A stretch of 64,000 bases of DNA, taken from assembly GCA_002434305.1 (NCBI GenBank), contig DJJU01000006.1, positions 310,001 through 374,000 of the forward strand, read 5' to 3'. The number at the start of each line of letters is the position of its first letter. The stretch's first letter is position 1. The notes below the pieces were generated by a model. That model was not told the DNA's origin. It did no database searches and saw nothing but the letters and a program-made list of their open reading frames with translations. A program made the translations under genes and the position numbers. Source of the DNA: Alicycliphilus sp. UBA6560 (GTDB lineage: Bacteria > Pseudomonadota > Gammaproteobacteria > Burkholderiales > Burkholderiaceae_C). Below, one piece after another: positions 1 to 6,805 of the stretch.

Positions 1-161
1 CATGGGTGTCTCGTCTGCGTGGGAATAGTGGGGAAAGAGGCGGCGGCCGGTGCACGGCCGCCATTGGCGGACGATTGTATGCACCCGGGCCGCATGAAAA
101 CGCACGATCGTTCATTTCCGTGCCACCCAGGCGACGCGGGCCGCCGGCCGGGGGCGCCAGA
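1..161. other. Intergenic region with a possible divergent gene start at the left edge
   Basis: Positions 1-3 read ATG on the minus strand and are preceded, in that direction, by a GAGACACCC stretch that could be a weak ribosome binding site, so a gene may leave the window to the left. An 8-bp perfect hairpin (GGCGGCCG 42-49 with CGGCCGCC 55-62) and two similar 8-mers, ACGATTGT (71-78) and the palindrome ACGATCGT (104-111), lie in between. TetR-type operators often carry such palindromes, but no regulator gene is visible, so this is only suggestive. Confidence 0.25.
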
Positions 162-170
162 ATGCGGCCC

Positions 171-593
171 ATGAAGATTTCCCTGCCAGAACTGAAGAAA
201 CAGGTGCACCAGATGCCCATGGACGTGCGCTGGGGCGACATGGACGCCATGGGCCACGTGAACAACGCCGTGTACTTCCGCTACATGGAGAGCGTGCGCA
301 TCGCCTGGATGACGGCCGTGGGCGCCGTGCCGCAGCCCCAAGGCGAGGGACCGGTGATCGCCAACGCCTTTTGCAGCTTCCTGCGCCAGATCGAATACCC
401 GGCGCGGCTGCTGCTCAGGCTCTACGTGAGCGACCCGGGGCGCACCACCTTCGAGACCTGGACCACCATCGAGCGCGAGGACCAGCCCGGCGTGGTCTTC
501 GCCGAGGGCGGGGCCACCGTCATCTGGGTGGACTTCCCCAGGCAGAAGGCGGCGACCCTGCCGCAGTGGATGCGCGACATCGTCACTGGCTGA
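171..593 (+). CDS. Acyl-CoA thioesterase, hotdog fold (4HBT/YbgC-like)
   Basis: A 140-residue single-domain hotdog protein. The segment WGDMDAMGHVNNAVYFRYME (residues 21-40) is the classic 4-hydroxybenzoyl-CoA thioesterase/YbgC signature, in which the aspartate of the D-x-x-G-H-V-N-N motif is catalytic. Such enzymes hydrolyse short or aromatic acyl-CoA esters in the cytosol; the substrate cannot be read from sequence. Two ATGs are possible, 162 and 171; neither has a strong ribosome binding site, and 171 gives the usual family length. The frame stays open upstream to position 6 but that part is arginine- and glycine-rich and looks non-coding. It converges on the sensor kinase gene with only 6 bases between the stop codons. 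Confidence 0.8.
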   Translation: MKISLPELKKQVHQMPMDVRWGDMDAMGHVNNAVYFRYMESVRIAWMTAVGAVPQPQGEGPVIANAFCSFLRQIEYPARLLLRLYVSDPGRTTFETWTTIEREDQPGVVFAEGGATVIWVDFPRQKAATLPQWMRDIVTG

Positions 594-599
594 ACCGGC

Positions 600-1940
600 T
601 CAGGCGGCCGGTTGCAGCAGCAGGCGCACTTCCAGCCCGGTGCCGCCGTCCGGCGGGGGCGAGGCCAGCGTGAGCTCGGCGCCATGCTTGTGCGCGATGG
701 TGGCGACGATGGACAGGCCCAGTCCATAGCCGGTGCGGCTGGCGTTGTGGCGCACGTGGCGCTGCTGCAGCGTGGCCAGCTGGTCGGGCACTACGCCCGG
801 GCCGTGGTCGCGCACCGCCAACTGCGCGCCGGGGCCGACGCGGATCTCCACCGCGCTGCCGGCGCCGTAGTGCAGGGCGTTTTCCACCAGGTTGCGCAGG
901 GCGATGGCCAGGGCGTCGAAATCGCCCAGCGCCGGCGTCGCCTCGTGCGGGGCGGGCAGGACCAGGTCCAGCCGGTCGGCGGCCCGCTCGTCCTGCCAGA
1001 ACTCCTGCGCCACGGTGGTGGCCAGACGGGACAGGTCCACGCTGCCACGCGCCAGCGGGGCGCTGGATTCGGCGCGAGAGAGTTGCAGCAGCTTTTCCGT
1101 GCGGTGTGACAGGGTTTGCAGGGCCTGCAGCGCCGCCTGCACGTCGCTGCGCGCCAGGCCATGCTCCAGCGCGGTCTGCAGCCGCAGACGGGCCACGGCC
1201 AGGGGCGTGCGCAGTTCGTGCGCGGCGTTGGCGGCCAGGGCACGCTCCACGTCCAGGGCGCCGGACAGCCGCTGCAGCAGGCGGTTGACGTGGTCCTCCA
1301 CGCTGCGCAGCTCGTGGGGCAGGGCGGGCAGGGCGATGGGTCCCAGCTGCTGGCCGTCGCGCAGGCTGATCTCGTGGGCCAGCTGGTCCAGCGCGTGCAG
1401 CTCGCGCCGCGCGATGCGCTGCAGCAGCAGGGCCAGCAGCGGCAGCACCGCCACCAGCGGCACGATCAGCCCGACCAGGGTGCGGTTGACGGCCTCGCGG
1501 CGCTCTCGCAGTGGGTCGGCCACTTGCAGGAAAACATCGCGTGCGGGGTGGCGCAGCGTGTAGACGCGCCAAGCCGGCGTGTTGGCGAAGCCGGGCGCCA
1601 GCGGCACGTCGAACTGCGCGGGTTCGGCGCCGGCCGAGCGCGCCAGCACGCGCGAGTCGGGGGTGGTCAGCTGGAAGGGCACGTCGGCCTCCGGGAAGGA
1701 GTTGGGCGCTGGGATGACCAGCGTTGCTCTGCCCGCCCCGGGCGGGGCCTGGTCCACGTGCTCCAGCGCCACGTCCAGCAGGCGGTGCGAGACCTCCACC
1801 AGCTCGCTGTCGAAGTTGTAGTTGATCTCGCTGCCCACGTACCAGACCACGCCCAGCACGCAGGCCAGCCACACACCTCCCACCCACAAGATGAGGGTGC
1901 GGGTCAGCCGTCCGGCCAGGGTGTCGCGGGACGCGTTCAT
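600..1940 (-). CDS. Two-component sensor histidine kinase (QseC/PmrB-like)
   Basis: A 446-residue membrane histidine kinase. It has a transmembrane helix at about residues 15-36, a periplasmic sensor region of about 115 residues, a second helix at about 154-173, a HAMP-like linker, and the dimerisation H-box AHELRTPLAVARLRLQ with the phospho-acceptor His241. The ATP-binding domain carries the N box (LVENALHYG, Asn354), the G1 motif RDHGPGV and the G2 motif GYGLGLS. The ATG overlaps the stop of the response regulator gene by 4 bases (ATGA), so the two are translationally coupled. Because the divergent genes encode a PAP2 phosphatase and EptA, a PmrB-type role in sensing envelope stress, metals or cationic peptides is likely but inferred. 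Its signal cannot be deduced. Confidence 0.9.
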   Translation of the reverse strand: MNASRDTLAGRLTRTLILWVGGVWLACVLGVVWYVGSEINYNFDSELVEVSHRLLDVALEHVDQAPPGAGRATLVIPAPNSFPEADVPFQLTTPDSRVLARSAGAEPAQFDVPLAPGFANTPAWRVYTLRHPARDVFLQVADPLRERREAVNRTLVGLIVPLVAVLPLLALLLQRIARRELHALDQLAHEISLRDGQQLGPIALPALPHELRSVEDHVNRLLQRLSGALDVERALAANAAHELRTPLAVARLRLQTALEHGLARSDVQAALQALQTLSHRTEKLLQLSRAESSAPLARGSVDLSRLATTVAQEFWQDERAADRLDLVLPAPHEATPALGDFDALAIALRNLVENALHYGAGSAVEIRVGPGAQLAVRDHGPGVVPDQLATLQQRHVRHNASRTGYGLGLSIVATIAHKHGAELTLASPPPDGGTGLEVRLLLQPAA

Positions 1941-2617
1941 GGATTGCCGCCCGGCTCGCCAGCGCTTGCTAGCCGGTAGCCCAGGCCGCGCACGGTTTCG
2001 ATGTGCTGGCGCCCGAGCTTGCGGCGCAGCCGGCTGATGAACACCTCCAGCGTGTTGCTGTCGGACTCGTCGCCCCAGCCGTACAGGGCATCCTGCAGGC
2101 TTTCGCGGGTGTGCACGCGCTGGGCGCGCGTGGCCAGCACCCGCAGCAGCGCCCATTCCTTTTGCGTCAGCGCCACCGGCACGCCGGCGCGGCGCACCTG
2201 CTCGCGCGACAGATCGATCTGCAGCTCGCCCAGCTCCAGCACGGGCTGGCCGGCGCTGGCGCGGCGGCGCTCGACGGCGCGCAGGCGCGCCAGCAGCTCG
2301 CCAGGATCGTAGGGCTTGACCAGGTAGTCGTCGGCGCCCGCGTCCAGGCCGTGGATGCGGTCGCTGACCTGGTCACGGGCGGTGAGCGCGATGACGATGG
2401 GCCGCTCCTTCAGGCGGGGCAGCTCGCGCAGCAGTGCCAGGCCGTCGCCGTCGGGCAGGTGCAGGTCCAGCAGCACGGCGGCGTAATGGGCCGCGTGCAG
2501 CGCGGCGCTGGCCTGGGCCAGGCTGGCCACGGCATCCACCACGAAGGCCTTGGCGCGCAAATAGCCGCACACGGCCTCGCGCAGGGCCGTATCGTCTTCC
2601 ACCAGCAGCACGCGCAT
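1937..2617 (-). CDS. OmpR-family response regulator (PmrA/QseB-like)
   Basis: A 226-residue regulator with an N-terminal receiver domain starting MRVLLVEDD (acidic pocket), the phospho-acceptor Asp51 in LLDLHLPDGDG, the switch Thr79 in ALTARD and Lys101 in LVKPYD. The C-terminal half (from about residue 125) is a winged-helix DNA-binding domain ending with the typical SRLRRKLG...VRGLGYRL. The start at 2617 is preceded by GGAGACAGGGAG; a GTG-type extension to 2635 is less likely. It is the first gene of the regulator-kinase operon. The shared 112-bp divergent region holds a direct repeat TTCAGG-N5-TTCAGG, the 11-bp spacing expected for an OmpR-family dimer, suggesting autoregulation and control of the PAP2 and eptA genes. 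Confidence 0.92.
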   Translation of the reverse strand: MRVLLVEDDTALREAVCGYLRAKAFVVDAVASLAQASAALHAAHYAAVLLDLHLPDGDGLALLRELPRLKERPIVIALTARDQVSDRIHGLDAGADDYLVKPYDPGELLARLRAVERRRASAGQPVLELGELQIDLSREQVRRAGVPVALTQKEWALLRVLATRAQRVHTRESLQDALYGWGDESDSNTLEVFISRLRRKLGRQHIETVRGLGYRLASAGEPGGNP

Positions 2618-2667
2618 GGGACTCCCTGTCTCCAATGAATGGCTCGAAAGTGTAGGGCGGCGCGGCG

Positions 2668-2684
2668 TTCAGGGCCCGTTCAGG
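2668..2684 (+). promoter_or_regulatory. Putative response-regulator box TTCAGG-N5-TTCAGG upstream of the PAP2 gene
   Basis: Two identical TTCAGG half-sites (2668-2673 and 2679-2684) separated by exactly 5 bases lie in the middle of the divergent region between the regulator gene and the PAP2 gene. The same arrangement occurs twice more just before eptA. Direct repeats with an 11-bp period are the usual target of OmpR/PmrA-type regulators (the PmrA box also has an N5 spacer). The assignment to this regulator is inferred from position and recurrence. Confidence 0.6.
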
Positions 2685-2729
2685 GCAGGCGCGCAGACTG
2701 ACGGGCTCCCGCCGGCCCCACGCTTCGTC

Positions 2730-3434
2730 ATGCCTTTGCCCGCCTCGCGCCTGCGCCACCTGTGCGCCTGGTCCCTCCTTGCCCTGCTGTTCGTCCTCGC
2801 CTGGGATGCGTCGGGCCTGGACGTGCCCCTGGCGCGCCTGGCCGGCACGCCCGAGGGCTTTGCCTGGCGCAGCCAGCCGATGTTCGTGCTGGCCCTGCAC
2901 GAGGTGCCGCGCGCCATCAGCAGCGTGCTGCTGCTGGCGCTGCTGGTCGGCGCGGCCTGGCCCTGGGGGCCGCTGCGCCGCTGGCCGGCGGCCGACCGCT
3001 GGCAACTGGCCCTGTCCATCGCGCTGGCCATGGCCGCCGTCACGCTGCTCAAGCGGGCCAGCGCCACCAGCTGCCCCTGGGACCTGGCCGAGTTCGGCGG
3101 CGCCGTGCTCTATGTCTCGCACTGGGCCTGGGGCGTGCGCGATGGCGGCGGCGGGCACTGCTTTCCCGCCGGCCATGCCTCGGCCGCGTTTGCCTTCGTG
3201 GCCGGCTGGTTCGCCGTGCGCCGGGCCGCGCCGCGCTGGAGCACGCGCTGGCTGGCCGGAGCGCTGGCCGCGGGCCTGGTGCTGGGGCTGGCGCAGCAGC
3301 TGCGTGGCGCGCACTACATGAGCCACACGCTGTGGACGGCGTGGATCTGCTGGTCCGTGGGCCTGGCCACCGAGGTGCTGGCGCAGGGGCTGCACGCGCG
3401 GCGCAGCGCGCTGGCGCGCCTGAACGAAGCCTGA
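2730..3434 (+). CDS. PAP2-superfamily membrane phosphatase
   Basis: A 234-residue polytopic membrane protein of the type-2 phosphatidic acid phosphatase family. Recognisable motifs are LKRASATSCPWDL (motif 1 variant), CFPAGHASAAF (motif 2, a PSGH variant, with the conserved histidine) and LRGAHYMSHTLW (motif 3, with the nucleophilic histidine). Relatives of this subgroup, with a CPWDL segment, are commonly encoded beside eptA and act on lipid or lipid A phosphates at the periplasmic face of the inner membrane. The ATG at 2730 lies downstream of the TTCAGG box. The stop codon overlaps a second, inverted box that precedes eptA. Dephosphorylation of lipid A or recycling of undecaprenyl or diacylglycerol phosphates are both possible. 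Confidence 0.82.
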   Translation: MPLPASRLRHLCAWSLLALLFVLAWDASGLDVPLARLAGTPEGFAWRSQPMFVLALHEVPRAISSVLLLALLVGAAWPWGPLRRWPAADRWQLALSIALAMAAVTLLKRASATSCPWDLAEFGGAVLYVSHWAWGVRDGGGGHCFPAGHASAAFAFVAGWFAVRRAAPRWSTRWLAGALAAGLVLGLAQQLRGAHYMSHTLWTAWICWSVGLATEVLAQGLHARRSALARLNEA

Positions 3435-3459
3435 ACGCCGCCTTCAGGTGTTTTTCAGG
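3419..3459. promoter_or_regulatory. Back-to-back pair of TTCAGG-N5-TTCAGG boxes before eptA
   Basis: CCTGAA-N5-CCTGAA (3419-3435, the minus-strand form) is followed 7 bases later by TTCAGG-N5-TTCAGG (3443-3459, plus-strand form), 23 bases before the eptA ATG. Four exact half-sites with correct 5-base spacing make chance unlikely. The arrangement suggests cooperative binding of the adjacent OmpR-type regulator and a separate promoter for eptA. The first pair overlaps the end of the PAP2 coding sequence. Confidence 0.62.
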
Positions 3460-3482
3460 CGGCCCGCACACCATGCAGGGCC

Positions 3483-5219
3483 ATGGCTTCTTCGCTCGTT
3501 TCCCTGCCTCTCTTTTCCGATTCCAAGCCTGCTGCCGCGCTGGCCGAAGGGCTGCGTCGCATCGATGCCTGGATGGCCCGGCCGATGTCGCCCCAGCAGA
3601 TCGCGCTGCGCCTGGCGGTCTACCTGATGCTGGTGGCGAATGCGCCGCTGTGGCTGCAGCTGTCGCGCATCGGCGGCGCGCCCAGCCTGTACATGCGCTC
3701 TGCACTGGCACTGGCGGTGCTGCTGGTGTGCGGCACGGTGGCGATCCTGGCGCTCGCTGCCTGGACGCGGGGCATGCGCGGCCTGTGGTGGCTGGTGGCG
3801 GCCGTGGCGGCGCTGGCGCAGTACTACATGCTGACCTACAGCGTGGTGATGGACCCCGGCATGGCCGCCAACGTGCTGCAGACCGATGTGCACGAGGTAG
3901 CCGACCTGCTCAGTCTGCGCCTGCTGCTGACCGTGCTGGCCGTGCTGCTGCTGCCCACCTGGTGGCTGCTGCGCGTGCGCATTCCGGCCATGCGACCGCT
4001 GCGGCAGGTGGGACGTAACCTGGTGATGCTGGCCCTGGCCGCCGCCGTGGCCACGGCCACCGTGGCTGTGGGCTCGCGCGACCTGGCGCCGCTGATGCGC
4101 AACCACCCGCAGCTGCGCTACCTGATGAACCCGCTGGCGCCGCTGTATTCGACGGCGGTGTCGGCCCTGCGCCCAGTGTTTGCGCGCAGCAGCGTGCTGG
4201 TGCCCATGGGCGCTGGCGCGGCGCTGGGGCCCAGCCACGCCGCCGGCGCGCGGCCGCCGCTGCTGGTGCTGGTGGTGGGCGAGACGGCGCGGGCTGACCA
4301 CTTCGGCATCAACGGCTACGGCCGTGACACCACGCCCGAGCTGGCGCGCCGCGGCGTGCTGTCCTGGGGCAACGTGCGCTCGTGCGGCACCAGCACGCTG
4401 GCCTCGCTGCCGTGCATGTTCTCACCGCTGGGCAAGGAAGCCTTCGAGGCGCGCAGTAGCGAGTACGAGAACCTGCTGGACGTGGTGCAGGCCGCGGGCA
4501 TGGCCGTGCTGTGGGTGGACAACCAGTCCGGCTGCAAGGGCGTGTGCGAGCGCGTGCCGCACGCCCAGGCCGTGGACGGCCTGCAGCCCGAGCTGCGCAG
4601 CCGGCTGTGCGACGCCAGCGGCGAGTGCCGCGACGAGGCCCTGCTGGCCGGCCTGGACGAGCGCCTGGCGGCGCTGCCGGCGCAGCGACGCGCGCAGGGC
4701 GTGCTGCTGGTGCTGCACCAGATGGGCAGCCACGGCCCGGCGTACTACAAGCGCTCGGCCCCCGGCGCCAAGCGCTTCACGCCCGAGTGCCGCACCGAGG
4801 TGCTGTCCGACTGCGCCCATGGCGAGCTGGTCAACGCCTATGACAACACCATTGCTGCTACCGACGCCTTCCTGGGCCACACCATCGACTGGCTGGGCAC
4901 GCGCTCGGGCGACTACGACACCGGGCTGCTGTACTTGAGCGACCACGGCGAGTCGCTGGGCGAGTACGGCCTGTTCCTGCACGGCATGCCCTACGGAGTG
5001 GCGCCGGACGGGCAAAAGCACGTGCCCATGGTGGCCTGGCTGGGGGCGCCGCTGGCGGCGCGGCAGTCGCTGTCGCTGGACTGCCTGCGCGCCGGGCTGG
5101 CCGAGCCTTTGAGCCACGACAACCTGTACCACACCGTGCTGGGCGCGCTGGACGTGCGCTCGCCCAGCTACCAGCCGGCGCTGGATGCCTGGGCGGGCTG
5201 CCGCCGCCCGGCGGCCTGA
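3483..5219 (+). CDS. eptA: Lipid A phosphoethanolamine transferase EptA
   Basis: A 578-residue inner-membrane enzyme that moves phosphoethanolamine from phosphatidylethanolamine onto lipid A phosphates, lowering surface charge and conferring polymyxin resistance. The N-terminal 200 residues hold about five transmembrane helices. The periplasmic sulfatase-fold domain starts near LVVGETARADHFGINGYG (zinc ligand Glu267). The catalytic threonine is Thr305 in SCGTSTLASLPCMFS, with Cys301 and Cys311 positioned for the conserved disulfide. YLSDHGESLGEYG supplies the Asp-His zinc ligands. Length matches EptA and MCR proteins. It follows the PAP2 gene and a double regulator box. It is the chromosomal type, with no nearby mobile-element genes. 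Confidence 0.93.
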   Translation: MASSLVSLPLFSDSKPAAALAEGLRRIDAWMARPMSPQQIALRLAVYLMLVANAPLWLQLSRIGGAPSLYMRSALALAVLLVCGTVAILALAAWTRGMRGLWWLVAAVAALAQYYMLTYSVVMDPGMAANVLQTDVHEVADLLSLRLLLTVLAVLLLPTWWLLRVRIPAMRPLRQVGRNLVMLALAAAVATATVAVGSRDLAPLMRNHPQLRYLMNPLAPLYSTAVSALRPVFARSSVLVPMGAGAALGPSHAAGARPPLLVLVVGETARADHFGINGYGRDTTPELARRGVLSWGNVRSCGTSTLASLPCMFSPLGKEAFEARSSEYENLLDVVQAAGMAVLWVDNQSGCKGVCERVPHAQAVDGLQPELRSRLCDASGECRDEALLAGLDERLAALPAQRRAQGVLLVLHQMGSHGPAYYKRSAPGAKRFTPECRTEVLSDCAHGELVNAYDNTIAATDAFLGHTIDWLGTRSGDYDTGLLYLSDHGESLGEYGLFLHGMPYGVAPDGQKHVPMVAWLGAPLAARQSLSLDCLRAGLAEPLSHDNLYHTVLGALDVRSPSYQPALDAWAGCRRPAA

Positions 5220-5226
5220 TTGATGG

Positions 5227-5283
5227 TCAAAACGGCCTCCAGCGCTTGCTGGTCAAGCGCTGGCAGCTATTGTTTTGATAGTT
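5227..5283 (-). repeat. Short palindromic repeat, copy 1 (between convergent eptA and ahpD-like genes)
   Basis: Inverted arms CCAGCGCTTG (5239-5248) and CAAGCGCTGG (5254-5263), with the family flanks AAAACGGCCT and CAGCTATTGTTTTGATAG. It fills the 65-bp gap between two convergent genes, so the transcript from either side would carry a stem with U-rich flank and could terminate there. Confidence 0.85.
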
Positions 5284-5284
5284 C

Positions 5285-5872
5285 TCAGGCGGCCGGCTTC
5301 TTCTCGCGCGGCAGGCGGCCCATCAGGTAGAACTCCGGGTTGGGCTGCATGCCGGCAAAGCTGGCCATGCGGTTGGACAGGCCGAAGAACGCCGTGATGG
5401 CGGCGATGTCCCAGATGTCCTCATCGTCGAAACCGTGTGGGTACAGCGCCTCGAAGTCGGCGTCCTCGATCTCGTGCGCGCGCAGGCAGACCTTCATGGC
5501 GAAGTCCAGCATGGCCTTTTGGCGCGGCGGGATGTCGGCCTTGCGGTGATTCACGGCCACCTGGTCGGCCACCAGGGGGTTTTTCTCGTAGATGCGCAGG
5601 ATGGCGCCGTGCGCCACCACGCAGTACAGGCACTGGTTGGCGGCGCTGGTGGCGGTGACGATCATCTCGCGCTCGCCCTTGGTCAGGCTGCCTTCCTCCT
5701 TGAGCATCAGCGCGTCGTGGTAGGCGAAGAAGGCGCGCCACTCCGCCGGCCGGCGCGCGAACGCCAGGAACACGTTGGGGATGAAGCCGGCCTTGTCCTG
5801 CACCTCCAGGATGCGGGCGCGGATGTCTTCGGGCAGGGTGTTCAGGTCGGGGAAGGGGTAGCGCTCGGCCAT
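5285..5872 (-). CDS. Peroxidase-related AhpD/carboxymuconolactone decarboxylase-family protein
   Basis: A 195-residue all-helical protein. The motif NQCLYCVVAHG (Cys81, Cys84, His88) is the C-x2-C-x3-H redox centre of the alkylhydroperoxidase AhpD family, so a thiol peroxidase-type activity is likely; the natural substrate and electron donor are unknown. The first 30 residues (YPFPDLNTLPEDIRARI) match the peroxidase-related subgroup rather than AhpD itself. The ATG at 5872 is preceded by GAGGAGAC; the frame continues upstream into the next gene but that part is not credible coding sequence. It is probably co-transcribed with the upstream DTW-domain gene, 13 bases away. Confidence 0.82.
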   Translation of the reverse strand: MAERYPFPDLNTLPEDIRARILEVQDKAGFIPNVFLAFARRPAEWRAFFAYHDALMLKEEGSLTKGEREMIVTATSAANQCLYCVVAHGAILRIYEKNPLVADQVAVNHRKADIPPRQKAMLDFAMKVCLRAHEIEDADFEALYPHGFDDEDIWDIAAITAFFGLSNRMASFAGMQPNPEFYLMGRLPREKKPAA

Positions 5873-5885
5873 GGGGGTCTCCTCG

Positions 5886-6566
5886 TCAAGGCGTGTTGTT
5901 GGATGCGCCCAGCATAGCCGCGGGCCAGAGTGCGCGCTGCCCGGCCACGAAGGCGTCCATGGCCTCGCCCAGCGTGGCCAGGCCGGTGTTGCCGGGCTCC
6001 AGCTTCTGCAGCGCCAGCTGCGTGGCCTCCAGCGTGGACAGCTGGTGCGGCGCATGGGCCTTGCGGATGGCGTAGCGCGACGCGGGCACGCCGTGCAGCG
6101 CCAGGCGCGGCAGGCGCTGCAGCGCGGGGTTGGCCCAGAGCATCTTGCGGCTCTTGCGCCAGGTGGCGTCCAGCACCACCAGGCGCAGGCGCGCGGGCTC
6201 GGCCAGCCAGTCGGCCGGCAGCGGCGGCGCGGGGGCGGCGGGCAGCGGCCCGCCGGGCGGCGCGGGCGGGTACAGCAGCAGCGCGCGGCGCGGCGCGGCG
6301 CGGTCGGCGTCGTTCCACGGCTCGGCCAAGGCCTGCGCCAGTGCCTGCGGCTCGAACGCCTCGCCCACCAGCACGCGGCTGTGCGGCAGGCACAGGTGCA
6401 GCAGCCGCCCGGTGCCCTTGGCGTGGCCCACCTCCAGCGGGTGCATGAGGATCAGCACCTGCGCCTGGTGCCGCGCCGGGCGCGCGAGGGCGCACAGGCA
6501 GGCGCTGGCGGGGCGCTGGCAGCGCGGGCAGGTGGCGCGCCTGGGAGGGGCGCTGGTGGGATCCAT
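5886..6566 (-). CDS. DTW-domain tRNA-uridine aminocarboxypropyltransferase (TapT/YfiP-like)
   Basis: A 226-residue protein. It has the N-terminal zinc-binding cysteines CPRC...CLC (Cys13, 16, 23, 25) and the DTW signature as LDATWRKSRKML (residues 132-143, DATW), plus QLSTLEA near residue 176. DTW proteins such as E. coli TapT transfer the 3-amino-3-carboxypropyl group of S-adenosylmethionine to U47 of tRNA (acp3U). A proline- and alanine-rich insert at about residues 98-118 is lineage padding. The ATG at 6566 was chosen because the cysteine motif begins 12 residues later; the open frame runs on upstream through a repeat copy. It lies directly before the AhpD-like gene. Confidence 0.85.
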   Translation of the reverse strand: MDPTSAPPRRATCPRCQRPASACLCALARPARHQAQVLILMHPLEVGHAKGTGRLLHLCLPHSRVLVGEAFEPQALAQALAEPWNDADRAAPRRALLLYPPAPPGGPLPAAPAPPLPADWLAEPARLRLVVLDATWRKSRKMLWANPALQRLPRLALHGVPASRYAIRKAHAPHQLSTLEATQLALQKLEPGNTGLATLGEAMDAFVAGQRALWPAAMLGASNNTP

Positions 6567-6616
6567 GGGCAGGGCTGGAGCAGGGTTTTGCGCAGCGGGG
6601 TGCGCTTTCTGTTGAT

Positions 6617-6669
6617 TCAAAAATGATAGCTGCCAGCGCTTGTCAATCAAGCGTTGGAGCCTGTTTTTA
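6617..6669 (+). repeat. Short palindromic repeat, copy 2 (5' side of the DTW gene)
   Basis: Reads AAAAATGATAGCTGCCAGCG, then CTTGTCAATCAAGCGTTGGAGCC and TTTTT. It lies in the divergent 239-bp region between the DTW-domain gene and the DUF945 gene, one of the few copies not at a 3' end. The rest of that region shows no clear promoter. Confidence 0.85.
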
Positions 6670-6805
6670 TCAGAACTACTGGTAGCGCGACCGCGACGGT
6701 CGGGGCGCGCCGGCGGCATTGTCGGGCGTGCCGCCACTATCCTCGCGCCTTCCGCGCCGGAGTTGCTGGCGCCGAGCACAACAACCACATCCGAGGGCTC
6801 TTTCC

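Noticed and set aside
3483..5219. A mobile colistin resistance (mcr) gene
   Set aside because: The motifs are shared with MCR, but the gene is embedded with its own PAP2 and two-component genes, has host-like GC content and no insertion sequences around it, so the intrinsic eptA type is more likely.
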